From an uncultured Acetatifactor sp. (GTDB lineage: Bacteria > Bacillota > Clostridia > Lachnospirales > Lachnospiraceae): 64,000 nucleotides of DNA. The position numbers and the translations under genes were made by a program. The stretch covers positions 35,868 through 99,867 of the forward strand of contig CAJTLR010000004.1 in NCBI GenBank assembly GCA_910577185.1. The letters are read 5' to 3'. How positions within the stretch are numbered: position 1 is the stretch's first letter; each line of letters begins with the position of its first letter. Shown piece by piece: positions 43,422-52,071 of the stretch. The notes beneath the pieces were generated by a model. That model was not told the DNA's origin. It saw only the letters and a program-made list of their open reading frames with translations, and did not search any database.

Positions 43422-44570
43422 ATGCTTATCGGAATAAAAAATGCTGCAAAGCTGACCGGCATTTCCGTGATGTCCTGCTGTGCCGTGCTTGTATGTACAA
43501 TGTTCCTGAATTTTTACCTGGATATTCAGTCCCTTGAACGTGAACTGACATCAGAATTGCCGCTGGTCTTTTATCATGCGCTGGTATCGACGGCAAAGGT
43601 AGTCTGTCTTGTCAGCGGTGGCAGTCTGCTGCTAACTTCGATGGTTATGCTGATGTTTTATATTAAGAATTATATTGATACCCACAGAAAAGAGCTTGGT
43701 ATCTTAAAGGCTTTGGGCTATTCCAATCTGAAAGTTGCAAAAAACTTCTGGGTATTTGGATTGAGTGCGTTTATCGGAACCGCAATTGGCTTCGGAGGCG
43801 CATTTCTTCTGATGCCTGGATTTTATGCCCTGCAAAATGAAGATAAAATGCTTCCGGAGATAGCCATACACTTTCATCCGACCGTTTTTGTTTATTTTGT
43901 GATATTGCCCACAGCCGGTTTTTCCCTGCTTGCAATCGGTTATGCCTGGTTTAAGCTGAGGAAGCCTGTGCTATGGCTTCTGAAAAACGAATTTCAATCC
44001 TCGGTCAGACCCGGGAAATATCATAAAATTCACTCCGCCGGATGCTCTTTTACCGAGGAGCTGAAAAGGACTACTTTGAGAAGCAGGAAGGTACTTACAT
44101 TTTTCATCATTTTTGCTTCGTTCTGCTTTTCTTCCATGATGCAGATGTCCTTCAGCATGAAAGACCTGTCAAGTGAAATGATGGGGGCAATGATGTTTGT
44201 AATCGGTCTTGCACTGGCATTTACCACATTATTCCTTGCCATCACTACAGTCATAAAAGGAAATACAAAGACCATCGCCATGATGAGAGTGTTTGGTTAT
44301 TCACAAAAAGAATGCTGCAGGGCAATTCTTGATGGATACAGATCCATGGCCTACATAGGATTTGTCATTGGAACAGGATATCAGTACGCGCTGCTCCGGG
44401 TTATGGTTGATATGGTATTCAGGGATATGGAGGGCATTCCTGCATATGAGTTTGATTTCCCTGCCATGCTTGTCTCGCTGGTTATTTTTATGATAGTTTA
44501 TGAAATTCTGATGTATGTATATTCCGATAAAATAAAGAAGATTTCAATGAAAGAAGTCATGATGGAATAA
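43422..44570 (+). CDS. FtsX-type permease, partner of 42725
   Basis: 382 residues from ATG 43422 (GGTGA nearby; ATG 43401 in the same frame overlaps the ATPase gene). Two FtsX modules (YIDTHRKELGILKALGYSNL and NTKTIAMMRVFGYSQKECCR are the cytosolic coupling parts) with about seven membrane helices. Unlike the Bce-type permease at 39785, it has no large external domain. Substrate unknown, probably a toxic amphiphile. Confidence 0.85.
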   Translation: MLIGIKNAAKLTGISVMSCCAVLVCTMFLNFYLDIQSLERELTSELPLVFYHALVSTAKVVCLVSGGSLLLTSMVMLMFYIKNYIDTHRKELGILKALGYSNLKVAKNFWVFGLSAFIGTAIGFGGAFLLMPGFYALQNEDKMLPEIAIHFHPTVFVYFVILPTAGFSLLAIGYAWFKLRKPVLWLLKNEFQSSVRPGKYHKIHSAGCSFTEELKRTTLRSRKVLTFFIIFASFCFSSMMQMSFSMKDLSSEMMGAMMFVIGLALAFTTLFLAITTVIKGNTKTIAMMRVFGYSQKECCRAILDGYRSMAYIGFVIGTGYQYALLRVMVDMVFRDMEGIPAYEFDFPAMLVSLVIFMIVYEILMYVYSDKIKKISMKEVMME

Positions 44571-44586
44571 AGGGCATGATAAACCA

Positions 44587-44751
44587 ATGGATACACTGCC
44601 TGTATGGGGCAGTAAAGCCTGTGGCGAATATTTGATTGGGGCAAAAGATATGATGGCGGTAAATGGGAGAGAAATAATGCCGGATATGGTGTTTTCTCCG
44701 GAAAAAAGAGGCAGGGTGGAAGAAAATCCCACAGTAAGGGAGCAGCCATGA
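44587..44751 (+). CDS. Possible small protein (54 residues)
   Basis: ATG 44587 to a stop overlapping the acetyltransferase start as ATGA. Starts MDTLPVWGSKACGEYLIGAK. A weak AAGGGC site lies upstream. Composition is protein-like, but no family is recognised; it may be a relic providing translational coupling. Confidence 0.4.
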   Translation: MDTLPVWGSKACGEYLIGAKDMMAVNGREIMPDMVFSPEKRGRVEENPTVREQP

Positions 44752-45293
44752 AATATAATCAAATAATAGAATTAAAAAATGGTATGGAATGCTGTCTGAG
44801 AAACGGCACAGAACATGATGGACAGGCGGTACTGGATAATTTATACTTAACACATGGGCAGACGGATTATTTACTTTCCTATCCGGACGAAAATCGTTTT
44901 GATGCCATGCAGGAGGGCCGGCTTCTGAAAGAAAAATCCGAAAGTGAAAATGAGATTGAAATCCTCGCCGTAGTTGACAATGTGGTCATAGGAACCGCCG
45001 GAATAGAAGCGGCAGGCACAAAATACAAAGTACGGCACCGCGCCGAATTTGGCATCAGTGTGGCAAAAGAATTTTGGGGACTGGGGATAGGACAGGCCTT
45101 GATGAACGCATGTATTGACTGTGCAAGGGCTGCGGGATACATTCAGCTTGAGCTGGATGTGGCTGCCGAAAATGTAAGAGCTTTGACCATGTACCAGAAA
45201 GCCGGGTTTGCCGAATACGGCAGGAATCCCAAAGGTTTTCGTTCCCGCACGGCAGGATTTCAGGAAATTATCCATATGAGGCTGGAATTGTGA
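44748..45293 (+). CDS. GNAT-family N-acetyltransferase
   Basis: 181 residues. The GNAT core is present: strands around EIEILAVVDNVVIGTAGIEA, the acetyl-CoA loop EFWGLGIGQALMNACIDCA, and the closing ENVRALTMYQKAGFAEYGR. The substrate cannot be read from sequence; small-molecule or protein acetylation are both possible. Confidence 0.85.
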   Translation: MKYNQIIELKNGMECCLRNGTEHDGQAVLDNLYLTHGQTDYLLSYPDENRFDAMQEGRLLKEKSESENEIEILAVVDNVVIGTAGIEAAGTKYKVRHRAEFGISVAKEFWGLGIGQALMNACIDCARAAGYIQLELDVAAENVRALTMYQKAGFAEYGRNPKGFRSRTAGFQEIIHMRLEL

Positions 45294-45406
45294 GAGACAT
45301 GACATGTTCTGCCTGTGGAACAGAACGGGGATTTCAGAGAAGAAGACGAAAGGACGGCACGCACGGCGGTTTTTAAGCCTTTTGGGAATGGACAGGCCGT
45401 GGGGCA

Positions 45407-45838
45407 TTATGGAAAAGGAATCCCTGTTTTTTTCATATGATTTTCCATGGTCAGCTCATGACCATGATCCCGGAGCCATTTCCGATAGATTTTGTATTCC
45501 GGCAGAACAGAGGCAACCATGTTCCAGAAATCTTTGGAGTGATTCATATGGGTCAGATGACAGAGCTCATGAACCACCACATAGTCCAGTATCACGGGGG
45601 GAGCGAAGATCAGGCGGTAATTGAAGGATAAAGTGCCCCTGGAAGAGCAGCTTCCCCATCTGGTCTTCTGGTCCCTGACCGTGATGGAGGTATACTTTCC
45701 TCCGGTCAGCGTATGATAATATGCCGTCCGGTTTTCAAATTGTTTCCGGGCATTGTCCCGGTACCGTCTTTCCAGGACTTGCAGCCTTCTAATCTCTGCT
45801 TCTGTAAGATATGCCGCCTGCTGTGTCATCTGTATCAT
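45407..45838 (-). CDS. YgjP-type zinc metallopeptidase (SprT-like, DUF45)
   Basis: 143 residues from ATG 45836-45838 (AAAGGA five bases before). Zinc site VVHELCHLTHMNHSKDFWNM with H-E-x-x-H and a third ligand, preceded by the characteristic TRWGSCSSRGTLSFNYRLIF. Conserved in most bacteria, probably processing or binding DNA- or nucleotide-related targets; role not established. Starts eight bases after the CDF gene stop, same strand. Confidence 0.88.
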   Translation of the reverse strand: MIQMTQQAAYLTEAEIRRLQVLERRYRDNARKQFENRTAYYHTLTGGKYTSITVRDQKTRWGSCSSRGTLSFNYRLIFAPPVILDYVVVHELCHLTHMNHSKDFWNMVASVLPEYKIYRKWLRDHGHELTMENHMKKTGIPFP

Positions 45839-45845
45839 CTGTCCT

Positions 45846-47012
45846 TTACACCATTTGTTTATCAACTTCGATGACAGTAAAATAGCTGGGATTCTGTTCC
45901 TGAATCCGTGTCTGTATCAATGCCGTCAGCTCACTGTCTGTCAGGGAAAAATCATAGGGGGTTACCACATCAAAAATCAGGTTGGTGTGGGTGGGGCCGG
46001 TGACAATGCGGAAATCGTGCAGGGTCAGCGTCTTGTCGATGCCGTGGATACAGTCCTGGGCCAGCGCCTTGAGCCGGGAGGTTTCCTCGTCACCCACACA
46101 GACCGGATCCATGTGGATGACCGCATGGCAGTTCAGGCTGTCACGCAGTTCGTGTTCAATGGTATCGATGACATCGTGAAGGTCCAGGAAATTGCCATCT
46201 GCGGGCACTTCCGCATGGAGGGAAATGAGAACCCTGCCAGGGCCGTAATTATGTACAATCAGGTCGTGCAGGCTGAGGATTTCCTTGTGTGCCATGACGA
46301 TGTCGCTGATCTGCCGGACGAATTCTTTGTCAGGCGCCTGGCCCAGCAGGGGACTGATGGTATCCCTGGCGGCGCTGTATCCCGCATAGCAGATGAAGAG
46401 TCCCACCAGCAGTCCGCACCAGCCGTCGATGGCAATCTGGGCAAAATGGGCGATGAGGGTGGAACCCAGTACCGCGGTGGTGGAGAGGGCGTCGCTGAAG
46501 GAATCGGTGGCGGTGGCGGTCATGGCCGCGGAATCCAGCCTTTTTCCCAGCTGTCTGTTGTACAGGAACATGTAGCATTTTACCAGAATGGATGCCACCA
46601 GAATCAATATGACCACAGGGGAAAAAGTCAGCTGTTCCGGATGCAGGATTTTGAAAAAGGAACTTTTCAGCAGTTCCGCCCCCATCAGAAGAATGATGAC
46701 GGAAACCAGGAAGCCTGCCACATACTCAATGCGGCCGTGTCCGAAAGGATGATGGGGATCCGGTTTCTGACCGGCCATCTTAAAGCCGATAAGGGTGATG
46801 ATGGAGGATCCGGCATCTGACAGATTGTTGAAGGCATCTGCCGTGATGGCGATGGAATGGCTCAGGGAACCCGCGATAAATTTTCCGGCAAACAGACATA
46901 AATTTAAGAAAATTCCCACGGCACCGCACAAAATACCGTATGCCTGACGGACGGCGGGGTCTTTGTCCCCTTTGGGGTTTTTGATAAAAAGTCTGGCAAG
47001 CAGAGTGATCAT
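45846..47012 (-). CDS. Cation diffusion facilitator (CDF) transporter
   Basis: 388 residues from ATG 47010-47012 (AAAGGAGAACG upstream). Six membrane helices with the metal-site motifs DAFNNLSDAGSSIITLIG in helix 2 and DSFSDALSTTAVLG in helix 5. The cytosolic C-terminal domain (about 210-300) is the ferredoxin-like CDF dimer domain (VRQISDIVMAHKEILSLHDL, with HVIHMDPV-like strand), and an extra domain follows. Exports Zn, Mn, Fe or similar ions in exchange for protons; the ion cannot be told. Confidence 0.9.
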   Translation of the reverse strand: MITLLARLFIKNPKGDKDPAVRQAYGILCGAVGIFLNLCLFAGKFIAGSLSHSIAITADAFNNLSDAGSSIITLIGFKMAGQKPDPHHPFGHGRIEYVAGFLVSVIILLMGAELLKSSFFKILHPEQLTFSPVVILILVASILVKCYMFLYNRQLGKRLDSAAMTATATDSFSDALSTTAVLGSTLIAHFAQIAIDGWCGLLVGLFICYAGYSAARDTISPLLGQAPDKEFVRQISDIVMAHKEILSLHDLIVHNYGPGRVLISLHAEVPADGNFLDLHDVIDTIEHELRDSLNCHAVIHMDPVCVGDEETSRLKALAQDCIHGIDKTLTLHDFRIVTGPTHTNLIFDVVTPYDFSLTDSELTALIQTRIQEQNPSYFTVIEVDKQMV

Positions 47013-47095
47013 AACGTTCTCCTTTGATGATAATTCTTTAAGTATAGCAACAGCCCGGGCAAAATGCAAGTGTGGCTTGAATTATGGAGGAAAAT

Positions 47096-47203
47096 ATGTT
47101 AAGATTTTTGTGGCAGAAAATGCATGCTTTTTTCGGCCGCATGCTTTTTGCGTTTTATGTAAATGAAATGTGCCTTGTGTATGGCAGGGCTTATGCTGTT
47201 TAA
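47096..47203 (+). CDS. Possible 35-residue hydrophobic peptide
   Basis: ATG 47096 has GGAGG five bases upstream. Starts MLRFLWQKMHAFFGRMLFAF. The sequence includes GCATGC...GCATGC and T-runs, so it could instead be a terminator-like structure. Low confidence. Confidence 0.3.
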   Translation: MLRFLWQKMHAFFGRMLFAFYVNEMCLVYGRAYAV

Positions 47204-47212
47204 AAAAGAAAG

Positions 47213-47243
47213 CGCCCGCAGTCCGGGACAGACCGGAGGGGCG
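47213..47243 (+). promoter_or_regulatory. Leader hairpin of gpmI
   Basis: CGCCC-gcag-TCCGG pairs with CCGGA-g-GGGCG around six bases. It ends eight bases before the AAGGAGAG ribosome site of gpmI. Confidence 0.5.
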
Positions 47244-47263
47244 TAGTGTTAAGGAGAGAAGAT

Positions 47264-48808
47264 ATGAGCAAAAAACCGGTAGTGCTGATGATTCTGGATG
47301 GGTATGGACTGAATGAAAGACAGGATGGAAATGCGGTGGCGCTGGCAAAGACACCCGTGATGGACAGACTGATGCGGGAGTGCCCTTATGTGAGGGGAAA
47401 TGCCAGCGGAATGGCAGTGGGACTGCCCGACGGACAGATGGGGAATTCGGAAGTGGGACACCTGAACATGGGCGCAGGCCGTATCGTGTACCAGGAACTG
47501 ACCAGAATAACAAAAGAGATCCAGGATGGAACCTTTTTTGAGAATCCCGCGCTGTTAAAGGCGGTGGAAAACTGTAAGAAAAACGACAGTGCCCTTCATC
47601 TGATGGGGCTTTTGTCCGACGGCGGTGTGCACAGCCACAATACACATCTCTATGGTCTGCTGGAACTGGCGAAGAGAAGCGGTCTGGAGAAAGTGTTTGT
47701 TCACTGTTTCCTGGATGGAAGGGACACGCCTCCTGCCAGCGGCAAAGGGTATGCCGAGGCGCTGGAAGCCGAAATGAAAAAAATCGGCGTGGGTAAAATT
47801 GCGTCTGTTATGGGACGGTATTACGTAATGGACAGGGATAATAATTATGACCGTGTCAGGCTTGCCTATGACGCCATGACCAGGGGCCAGGGACTTACCA
47901 GTGCGGACGGAGTTACCGGGATCCAGGAATCCTATGACAGGGACGAGACTGATGAGTTTGTAAAGCCCACGCTGGCTTTGGAAAACGGAAAGCCGGTGGC
48001 CACAATCATGGATGGGGATTCCGTTATTTTCTTTAATTTCCGTCCGGACAGGGCAAGGGAGATTACCAGGGCTTTCTGTGATGATGATTTTAAGGGATTT
48101 GACAGAGGCGCCAGAAAAGACATTACGTATGTGTGCTTTTCCGATTATGATCCCACCATTCCCAATAAGGATGTGGCGTTCCATAAAGTGTCCGTGACCA
48201 ATACCTTCGGGGAGTGGCTGGCTGCAAACGGCATGAAGCAGGCCAGGATTGCGGAGACGGAAAAATATGCCCATGTTACATTTTTCTTCAACGGCGGTGT
48301 GGAAGAACCCAACGAAGGCGAGGACCGGGTGCTGGTAAATTCTCCCAAGGATGTTGCCACATATGACCTGAAACCCCAGATGAGCGCTTATGAGGTATGC
48401 GATAAGCTCTGCGGCGCCATTCGTTCCGGCGAATATGATGTGATCATCATTAATTTTGCCAATCCGGATATGGTGGGCCATACGGGCGTGCTGGAAGCGG
48501 CCGTCAAGGCGGTGGAAGCGGTAGACGAGTGTGTGGGCAGGGCGGCAGAGGCCATAAAGGAAGTGGATGGCGCCATGTTCATCTGCGCCGACCACGGCAA
48601 TGCGGAGATGCTGGTGGACTATGAGACCGGGGAACCTTTTACGGCGCACACCACGAACCAGGTACCTTTCATTCTGGTGAATTATGACGAGGCCTATACT
48701 TTAAGGGAAAACGGATGCCTGGCGGATATTGTGCCAACTCTCATCGAGATTATGGGGAAAGAGCAGCCTTCCGAGATGACCGGGAAATCCCTTCTGCAGA
48801 AAAGATAA
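47264..48808 (+). CDS. gpmI: 2,3-bisphosphoglycerate-independent phosphoglycerate mutase
   Basis: 514 residues from ATG 47264 (AAGGAGAG upstream). It has the alkaline-phosphatase-fold metal sites: LMILDGYGLN, the catalytic Ser in MGNSEVGHLNMGAGRIVYQE, HCFLDGRDTPP, GRYYVMDRDNNYDRV, and FICADHGNAEM. Interconverts 3- and 2-phosphoglycerate with Mn. Enolase, the next glycolytic step, is encoded 1.3 kb downstream. Confidence 0.97.
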   Translation: MSKKPVVLMILDGYGLNERQDGNAVALAKTPVMDRLMRECPYVRGNASGMAVGLPDGQMGNSEVGHLNMGAGRIVYQELTRITKEIQDGTFFENPALLKAVENCKKNDSALHLMGLLSDGGVHSHNTHLYGLLELAKRSGLEKVFVHCFLDGRDTPPASGKGYAEALEAEMKKIGVGKIASVMGRYYVMDRDNNYDRVRLAYDAMTRGQGLTSADGVTGIQESYDRDETDEFVKPTLALENGKPVATIMDGDSVIFFNFRPDRAREITRAFCDDDFKGFDRGARKDITYVCFSDYDPTIPNKDVAFHKVSVTNTFGEWLAANGMKQARIAETEKYAHVTFFFNGGVEEPNEGEDRVLVNSPKDVATYDLKPQMSAYEVCDKLCGAIRSGEYDVIIINFANPDMVGHTGVLEAAVKAVEAVDECVGRAAEAIKEVDGAMFICADHGNAEMLVDYETGEPFTAHTTNQVPFILVNYDEAYTLRENGCLADIVPTLIEIMGKEQPSEMTGKSLLQKR

Positions 48809-48819
48809 AATTTCAGGCG

Positions 48820-48955
48820 CCTTATGCGAGGCGCTATGTATGTGAAATAAAAAGCGAAGAGCATAAGGGCCAGAGGATTTCCGCGGGAAAATGCCCGGGG
48901 AAATCTCTCTGAGGGACAAGCCCTTATGCGAAGCGCATTGTATGTGGAATAAAAA
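48820..48955 (+). repeat. Two 34-base direct repeats, 102 bases apart
   Basis: 48820-48853 and 48922-48955 share CCTTATGCGA, GCGC, TGTATGTG and AATAAAAA, differing at four of 34 positions. They fill the gap between gpmI and the reductase gene, and the second copy carries into the AAGGAG ribosome site. GCGCC/GGCGC in copy 1 can pair. Confidence 0.75.
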
Positions 48956-48971
48956 ATAAGGAGAAGCACAT

Positions 48972-49994
48972 ATGGCGAAAGTGGTATTGGGAAAAACCGG
49001 CATCACGGTAGAGAAAAACGCGTTCGGGGCATTGCCCATCCAGCGGATTTCCACGGAGGAGGCGGTGCGGCTTCTCCGCAAGGCCTATGATCATGGAATG
49101 ACCTTTTTTGACACGGCCCGTTTTTATACGGACAGCGAGGAGAAACTGGGAGCCGCTTTTGAGGGAATGCGGGAAAAGGTATATATTGCCACAAAAACCG
49201 GTGCGGCAGATGCGGAGGGATTCTGGAAGGACATACACACTTCCCTGGGGAACCTGCGCACGGATTACATTGACCTTTACCAGTTCCACAACCCTGCATT
49301 CTGTCCGAAGCCGGGGGATGGCAGCGGCCTGTATGAGGCCATGCTGGAGGCCAGGGAAAAAGGGATGGTACGTCACATCGGCATTACGAACCACCGGCTG
49401 GGAGTGGCGCAGGAGGCAATCGAAAGCGGGCTTTACGAGACCCTGCAGTTTCCCTTCTGTTATCTTGCCACGGAAAAGGACATTGCGCTGGTGGAAAAGT
49501 GCAGGGAGGCAGGCATGGGATTCATTGCCATGAAAGCACTCTCGGGAGGCCTGATCACCAATTCGGCAGCGGCATATGCATTCCTTTCCCAATATGAGAA
49601 TGTACTGCCTATCTGGGGAGTACAGAGGGAGCAGGAACTGGACGAATTTTTGTCTTATATTGATAATCCCCCCGAAATGACAAAAGAGCTGGCAGAGGTC
49701 ATTGCCCGTGACAGGGAGGAACTTCTGGGGGATTTCTGCAGGGGCTGCGGTTACTGCATGCCCTGTCCTGCGGGAATCGAAATCAATAATTGTGCCCGCA
49801 TGAGCCTGCTGCTCCGCCGTTCTCCATCCGCGGCCCAGCTGACCAGGGAGGTGCAGGAGAAGATGAAAAAAATAGAAAACTGCCTCCATTGCGGCAGCTG
49901 CAAGGCGAAATGTCCTTACGGACTGGACACACCGGCGCTTTTGGAAAAGAATTATAAGGACTATGTGGAAATTCTAAACGGGAAACCGTATTAA
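48972..49994 (+). CDS. Aldo/keto reductase with two 4Fe-4S clusters
   Basis: 340 residues. The AKR barrel has the catalytic set: Asp and Tyr in FFDTARFYTDSEEKLG, Lys in IATKTGAADA, His in DLYQFHNP. The C-terminal 80 residues carry two cluster motifs: CRGCGYCMPCPAGIEINN and CLHCGSCKAKCPYGL. These ferredoxin-like AKRs are common in anaerobes and probably use ferredoxin-linked electrons; substrate unknown. Its position between gpmI and eno suggests a link to central carbon flow, but that is only context. Confidence 0.9.
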   Translation: MAKVVLGKTGITVEKNAFGALPIQRISTEEAVRLLRKAYDHGMTFFDTARFYTDSEEKLGAAFEGMREKVYIATKTGAADAEGFWKDIHTSLGNLRTDYIDLYQFHNPAFCPKPGDGSGLYEAMLEAREKGMVRHIGITNHRLGVAQEAIESGLYETLQFPFCYLATEKDIALVEKCREAGMGFIAMKALSGGLITNSAAAYAFLSQYENVLPIWGVQREQELDEFLSYIDNPPEMTKELAEVIARDREELLGDFCRGCGYCMPCPAGIEINNCARMSLLLRRSPSAAQLTREVQEKMKKIENCLHCGSCKAKCPYGLDTPALLEKNYKDYVEILNGKPY

Positions 49995-50094
49995 GACCGG
50001 TTCCGGCCAGCCGGAACGAAAGTCCAAACAGTATAACTTCCTCTTTTGCGGACATACTAGTGCAAACGAAGTAATCCGAAGGAGGAAGTTTTTT

Positions 50095-51420
50095 ATGACC
50101 ACTTATCTGGAAATCAAATCCATACATGCCCGTGAAATCCTGGATTCCCGCGGAAATCCCACTGTGGAGACGGACATGGCTGTCCTGAACCGTGAAAACG
50201 GCCAGTACTATATCGGGAGTGCGGCGGTGCCGTCGGGAGCCAGTACCGGACGCTTTGAGGCAGTGGAACTCCGTGACGGGGAGCCCCGCTACTTTGGCCT
50301 GGGCGTACAGCATGCCGTCAAAAATGTGAATGAAAAGATTGCCCCGTCGCTTTTGGGGAAAAACGCCCTGAACCAGATGGAAATCGACAGACTGCTTGTG
50401 GAACTGGACGGCACGGAAAATAAAGAAAATCTGGGGGCCAACGCTACGCTTTCCGTGTCCCTGGCCTGCGCCAAAGCCAGCGCCAAGGCCCTGGCCATGC
50501 CGCTGTACCGCTATGTGGGAGGGGCCGGGGCGCATCTTCTTCCTGTGCCCATGATGAATATCTTAAACGGCGGGAAGCATGCCGCCAATACGGTGGATTT
50601 TCAGGAATTTATGATTATGCCCATCCGTGGGGACAGCTTCTCGGACGCCCTGCGGATCTGTGCGGAAGTTTACCATAATTTAAAAAAGCTGCTCCAGGAG
50701 AAAGGACTTTCCACGGGAGTGGGGGATGAGGGAGGCTTTGCCCCGGATCTGCCGGACGCGGAGAGCGTGCTGACGTTTCTGGTGGAGGCCATCAGGGCAT
50801 CCGGCTATACTCCCGGGGAAGATGTGTGGATAGCCATGGATGCGGCCTCCAGTGAATTGTATAACGAAAAAACAAACATGTACCATTTTCCCGGGGAGAG
50901 CAGCCAGAAAGGTGAGGAAATTATCCGCAGCACGGACGAAATGATCGCCTATTTTGAAAAGCTCACCCAGGAATTCCCCATTATCTCCATAGAAGATGCC
51001 CTTGCGGAAGACGACTGGGACGGCTGGCAGAAGCTGACCGGGCGGCTGGCGGGAAAGGTGCAGCTGGTGGGTGATGATCTGTTTGTGACCAACAAAAAAA
51101 GGCTTGCCGCGGGTATTAAGCTGGGGACGGCGAACTCCATTCTGGTAAAGGTGAACCAGATCGGCACACTGACGGAAGCCTTTGAGGCGGTGGAGCTTGC
51201 CCATAAAAATAATTATACGGCAGTCATGTCCCATCGCTCCGGCGAGACAGAGGATACTACCATAGCCGATCTGGCAGTGGCCTGGAACACAGGCCAGATT
51301 AAAACAGGCGCGCCCTGCCGCAGCGACAGAGTGGCAAAGTATAACAGACTGCTCAGGATAGAGGAAGAGCTGGGGAGGGCGGCAGAATATCCCGGCCTTC
51401 TGGCATTTCATGTGCAGTAA
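50095..51420 (+). CDS. eno: Enolase
   Basis: 441 residues, GGAGGAAG upstream. Landmarks: IHAREILDSRGNPTVETDM, VPSGASTGRFEAVELRDG, GVGDEGGFAPDL, the magnesium ligands in SIEDALAEDDW and VGDDLFVTN, and SHRSGETEDTTIADLAVAWN. Converts 2-phosphoglycerate to phosphoenolpyruvate. Slightly longer than typical (about 430) with no odd insert. Confidence 0.97.
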   Translation: MTTYLEIKSIHAREILDSRGNPTVETDMAVLNRENGQYYIGSAAVPSGASTGRFEAVELRDGEPRYFGLGVQHAVKNVNEKIAPSLLGKNALNQMEIDRLLVELDGTENKENLGANATLSVSLACAKASAKALAMPLYRYVGGAGAHLLPVPMMNILNGGKHAANTVDFQEFMIMPIRGDSFSDALRICAEVYHNLKKLLQEKGLSTGVGDEGGFAPDLPDAESVLTFLVEAIRASGYTPGEDVWIAMDAASSELYNEKTNMYHFPGESSQKGEEIIRSTDEMIAYFEKLTQEFPIISIEDALAEDDWDGWQKLTGRLAGKVQLVGDDLFVTNKKRLAAGIKLGTANSILVKVNQIGTLTEAFEAVELAHKNNYTAVMSHRSGETEDTTIADLAVAWNTGQIKTGAPCRSDRVAKYNRLLRIEEELGRAAEYPGLLAFHVQ

Positions 51421-51492
51421 ACCATTTCTGTGCCGGTCTGCCTGAGCTGCGCTGTTTTCTATATGCCGTTTGACACTGTTTTTACAGGATTC

Positions 51493-51536
51493 AGGATTTG
51501 TCATACCGGAAAGTCTGGTCCGGATGACAAATCCTT
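51493..51536. terminator. Long inverted repeat after enolase
   Basis: AGGATTTGTCAT-a-CCGGA pairs with TCCGG-ATGACAAATCCT around eight bases: 17 perfect pairs with one bulge. Only three T residues follow, so termination strength is uncertain, but no other terminator lies between eno and the opp operon. Confidence 0.65.
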
Positions 51537-51756
51537 TCAAAATGTCGTTTCCATTTACCGTTTCTATTTTCCCAATATCCGTTTTCCCACAAGGTTTTGT
51601 TCTATACATACAGTGCGCAACCGCCTCAAGGTATCCGGCGCCGGAATCTGGGAAAGAATGGAGGAACAGCGACAAGACTGTCATAATGCATGATTTCGAC
51701 ATTCTATATTCCCGCAGGCCGTCATTTTGAGCCGGTTTCAAAGCGGCAGTGCAATG

Positions 51757-52003
51757 GGATTGTGCAACTTGGCGAAAAATGAGTATAATGTTGTTGGCCT
51801 ATTGTAAAACAATGCGCCGAATATTGGCAAAATGTGTCGTTTTCTGATTCGTCCACAGTTTTGGGGACATACGGCGGTTAAAAAAATCTTGACAATTTAA
51901 TAAATGTACTTTATACTAAACTACGTTAATTGCATACGGTACTAATTGTATACAAGTATTCATGAGAGAGTGAATCATTGGTATTCAGCTCTCTTTTGTC
52001 AAT
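51757..52003 (+). promoter_or_regulatory. opp operon promoters and attenuator-like leader
   Basis: P1: TTGACA (51889-51894), 17 bases, TATACT (51912-51917), a near-consensus promoter. A possible upstream P2 is TTGTGC (51760-51765), 18 bases, TATAAT (51784-51789). The leader then forms GAGAG-ag-TGAAT...ATTCA-g-CTCTC followed by TTTTG (about 51964-52000), resembling a terminator ahead of the first gene. The rest of 51537-51756 shows no gene. Confidence 0.65.
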
Positions 52004-52071
52004 CTTGGGGAATAGAGGCAATCAGGCATTATGTATGCAGGGCAAATTTTTAAAGGAGGAGAGAAAGCATT

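Noticed and set aside
45304..45624. 106-codon plus-strand frame
   Set aside because: Opposite the YgjP-type peptidase gene, which has an intact zinc site.
45753..46820. 355-codon plus-strand frame opposite the CDF transporter
   Set aside because: The minus strand encodes clear CDF motifs; the plus-strand product has no family features.
48820..48955. Direct repeats considered as an insertion-sequence remnant
   Set aside because: Only two copies, no transposase fragment or inverted ends between them.
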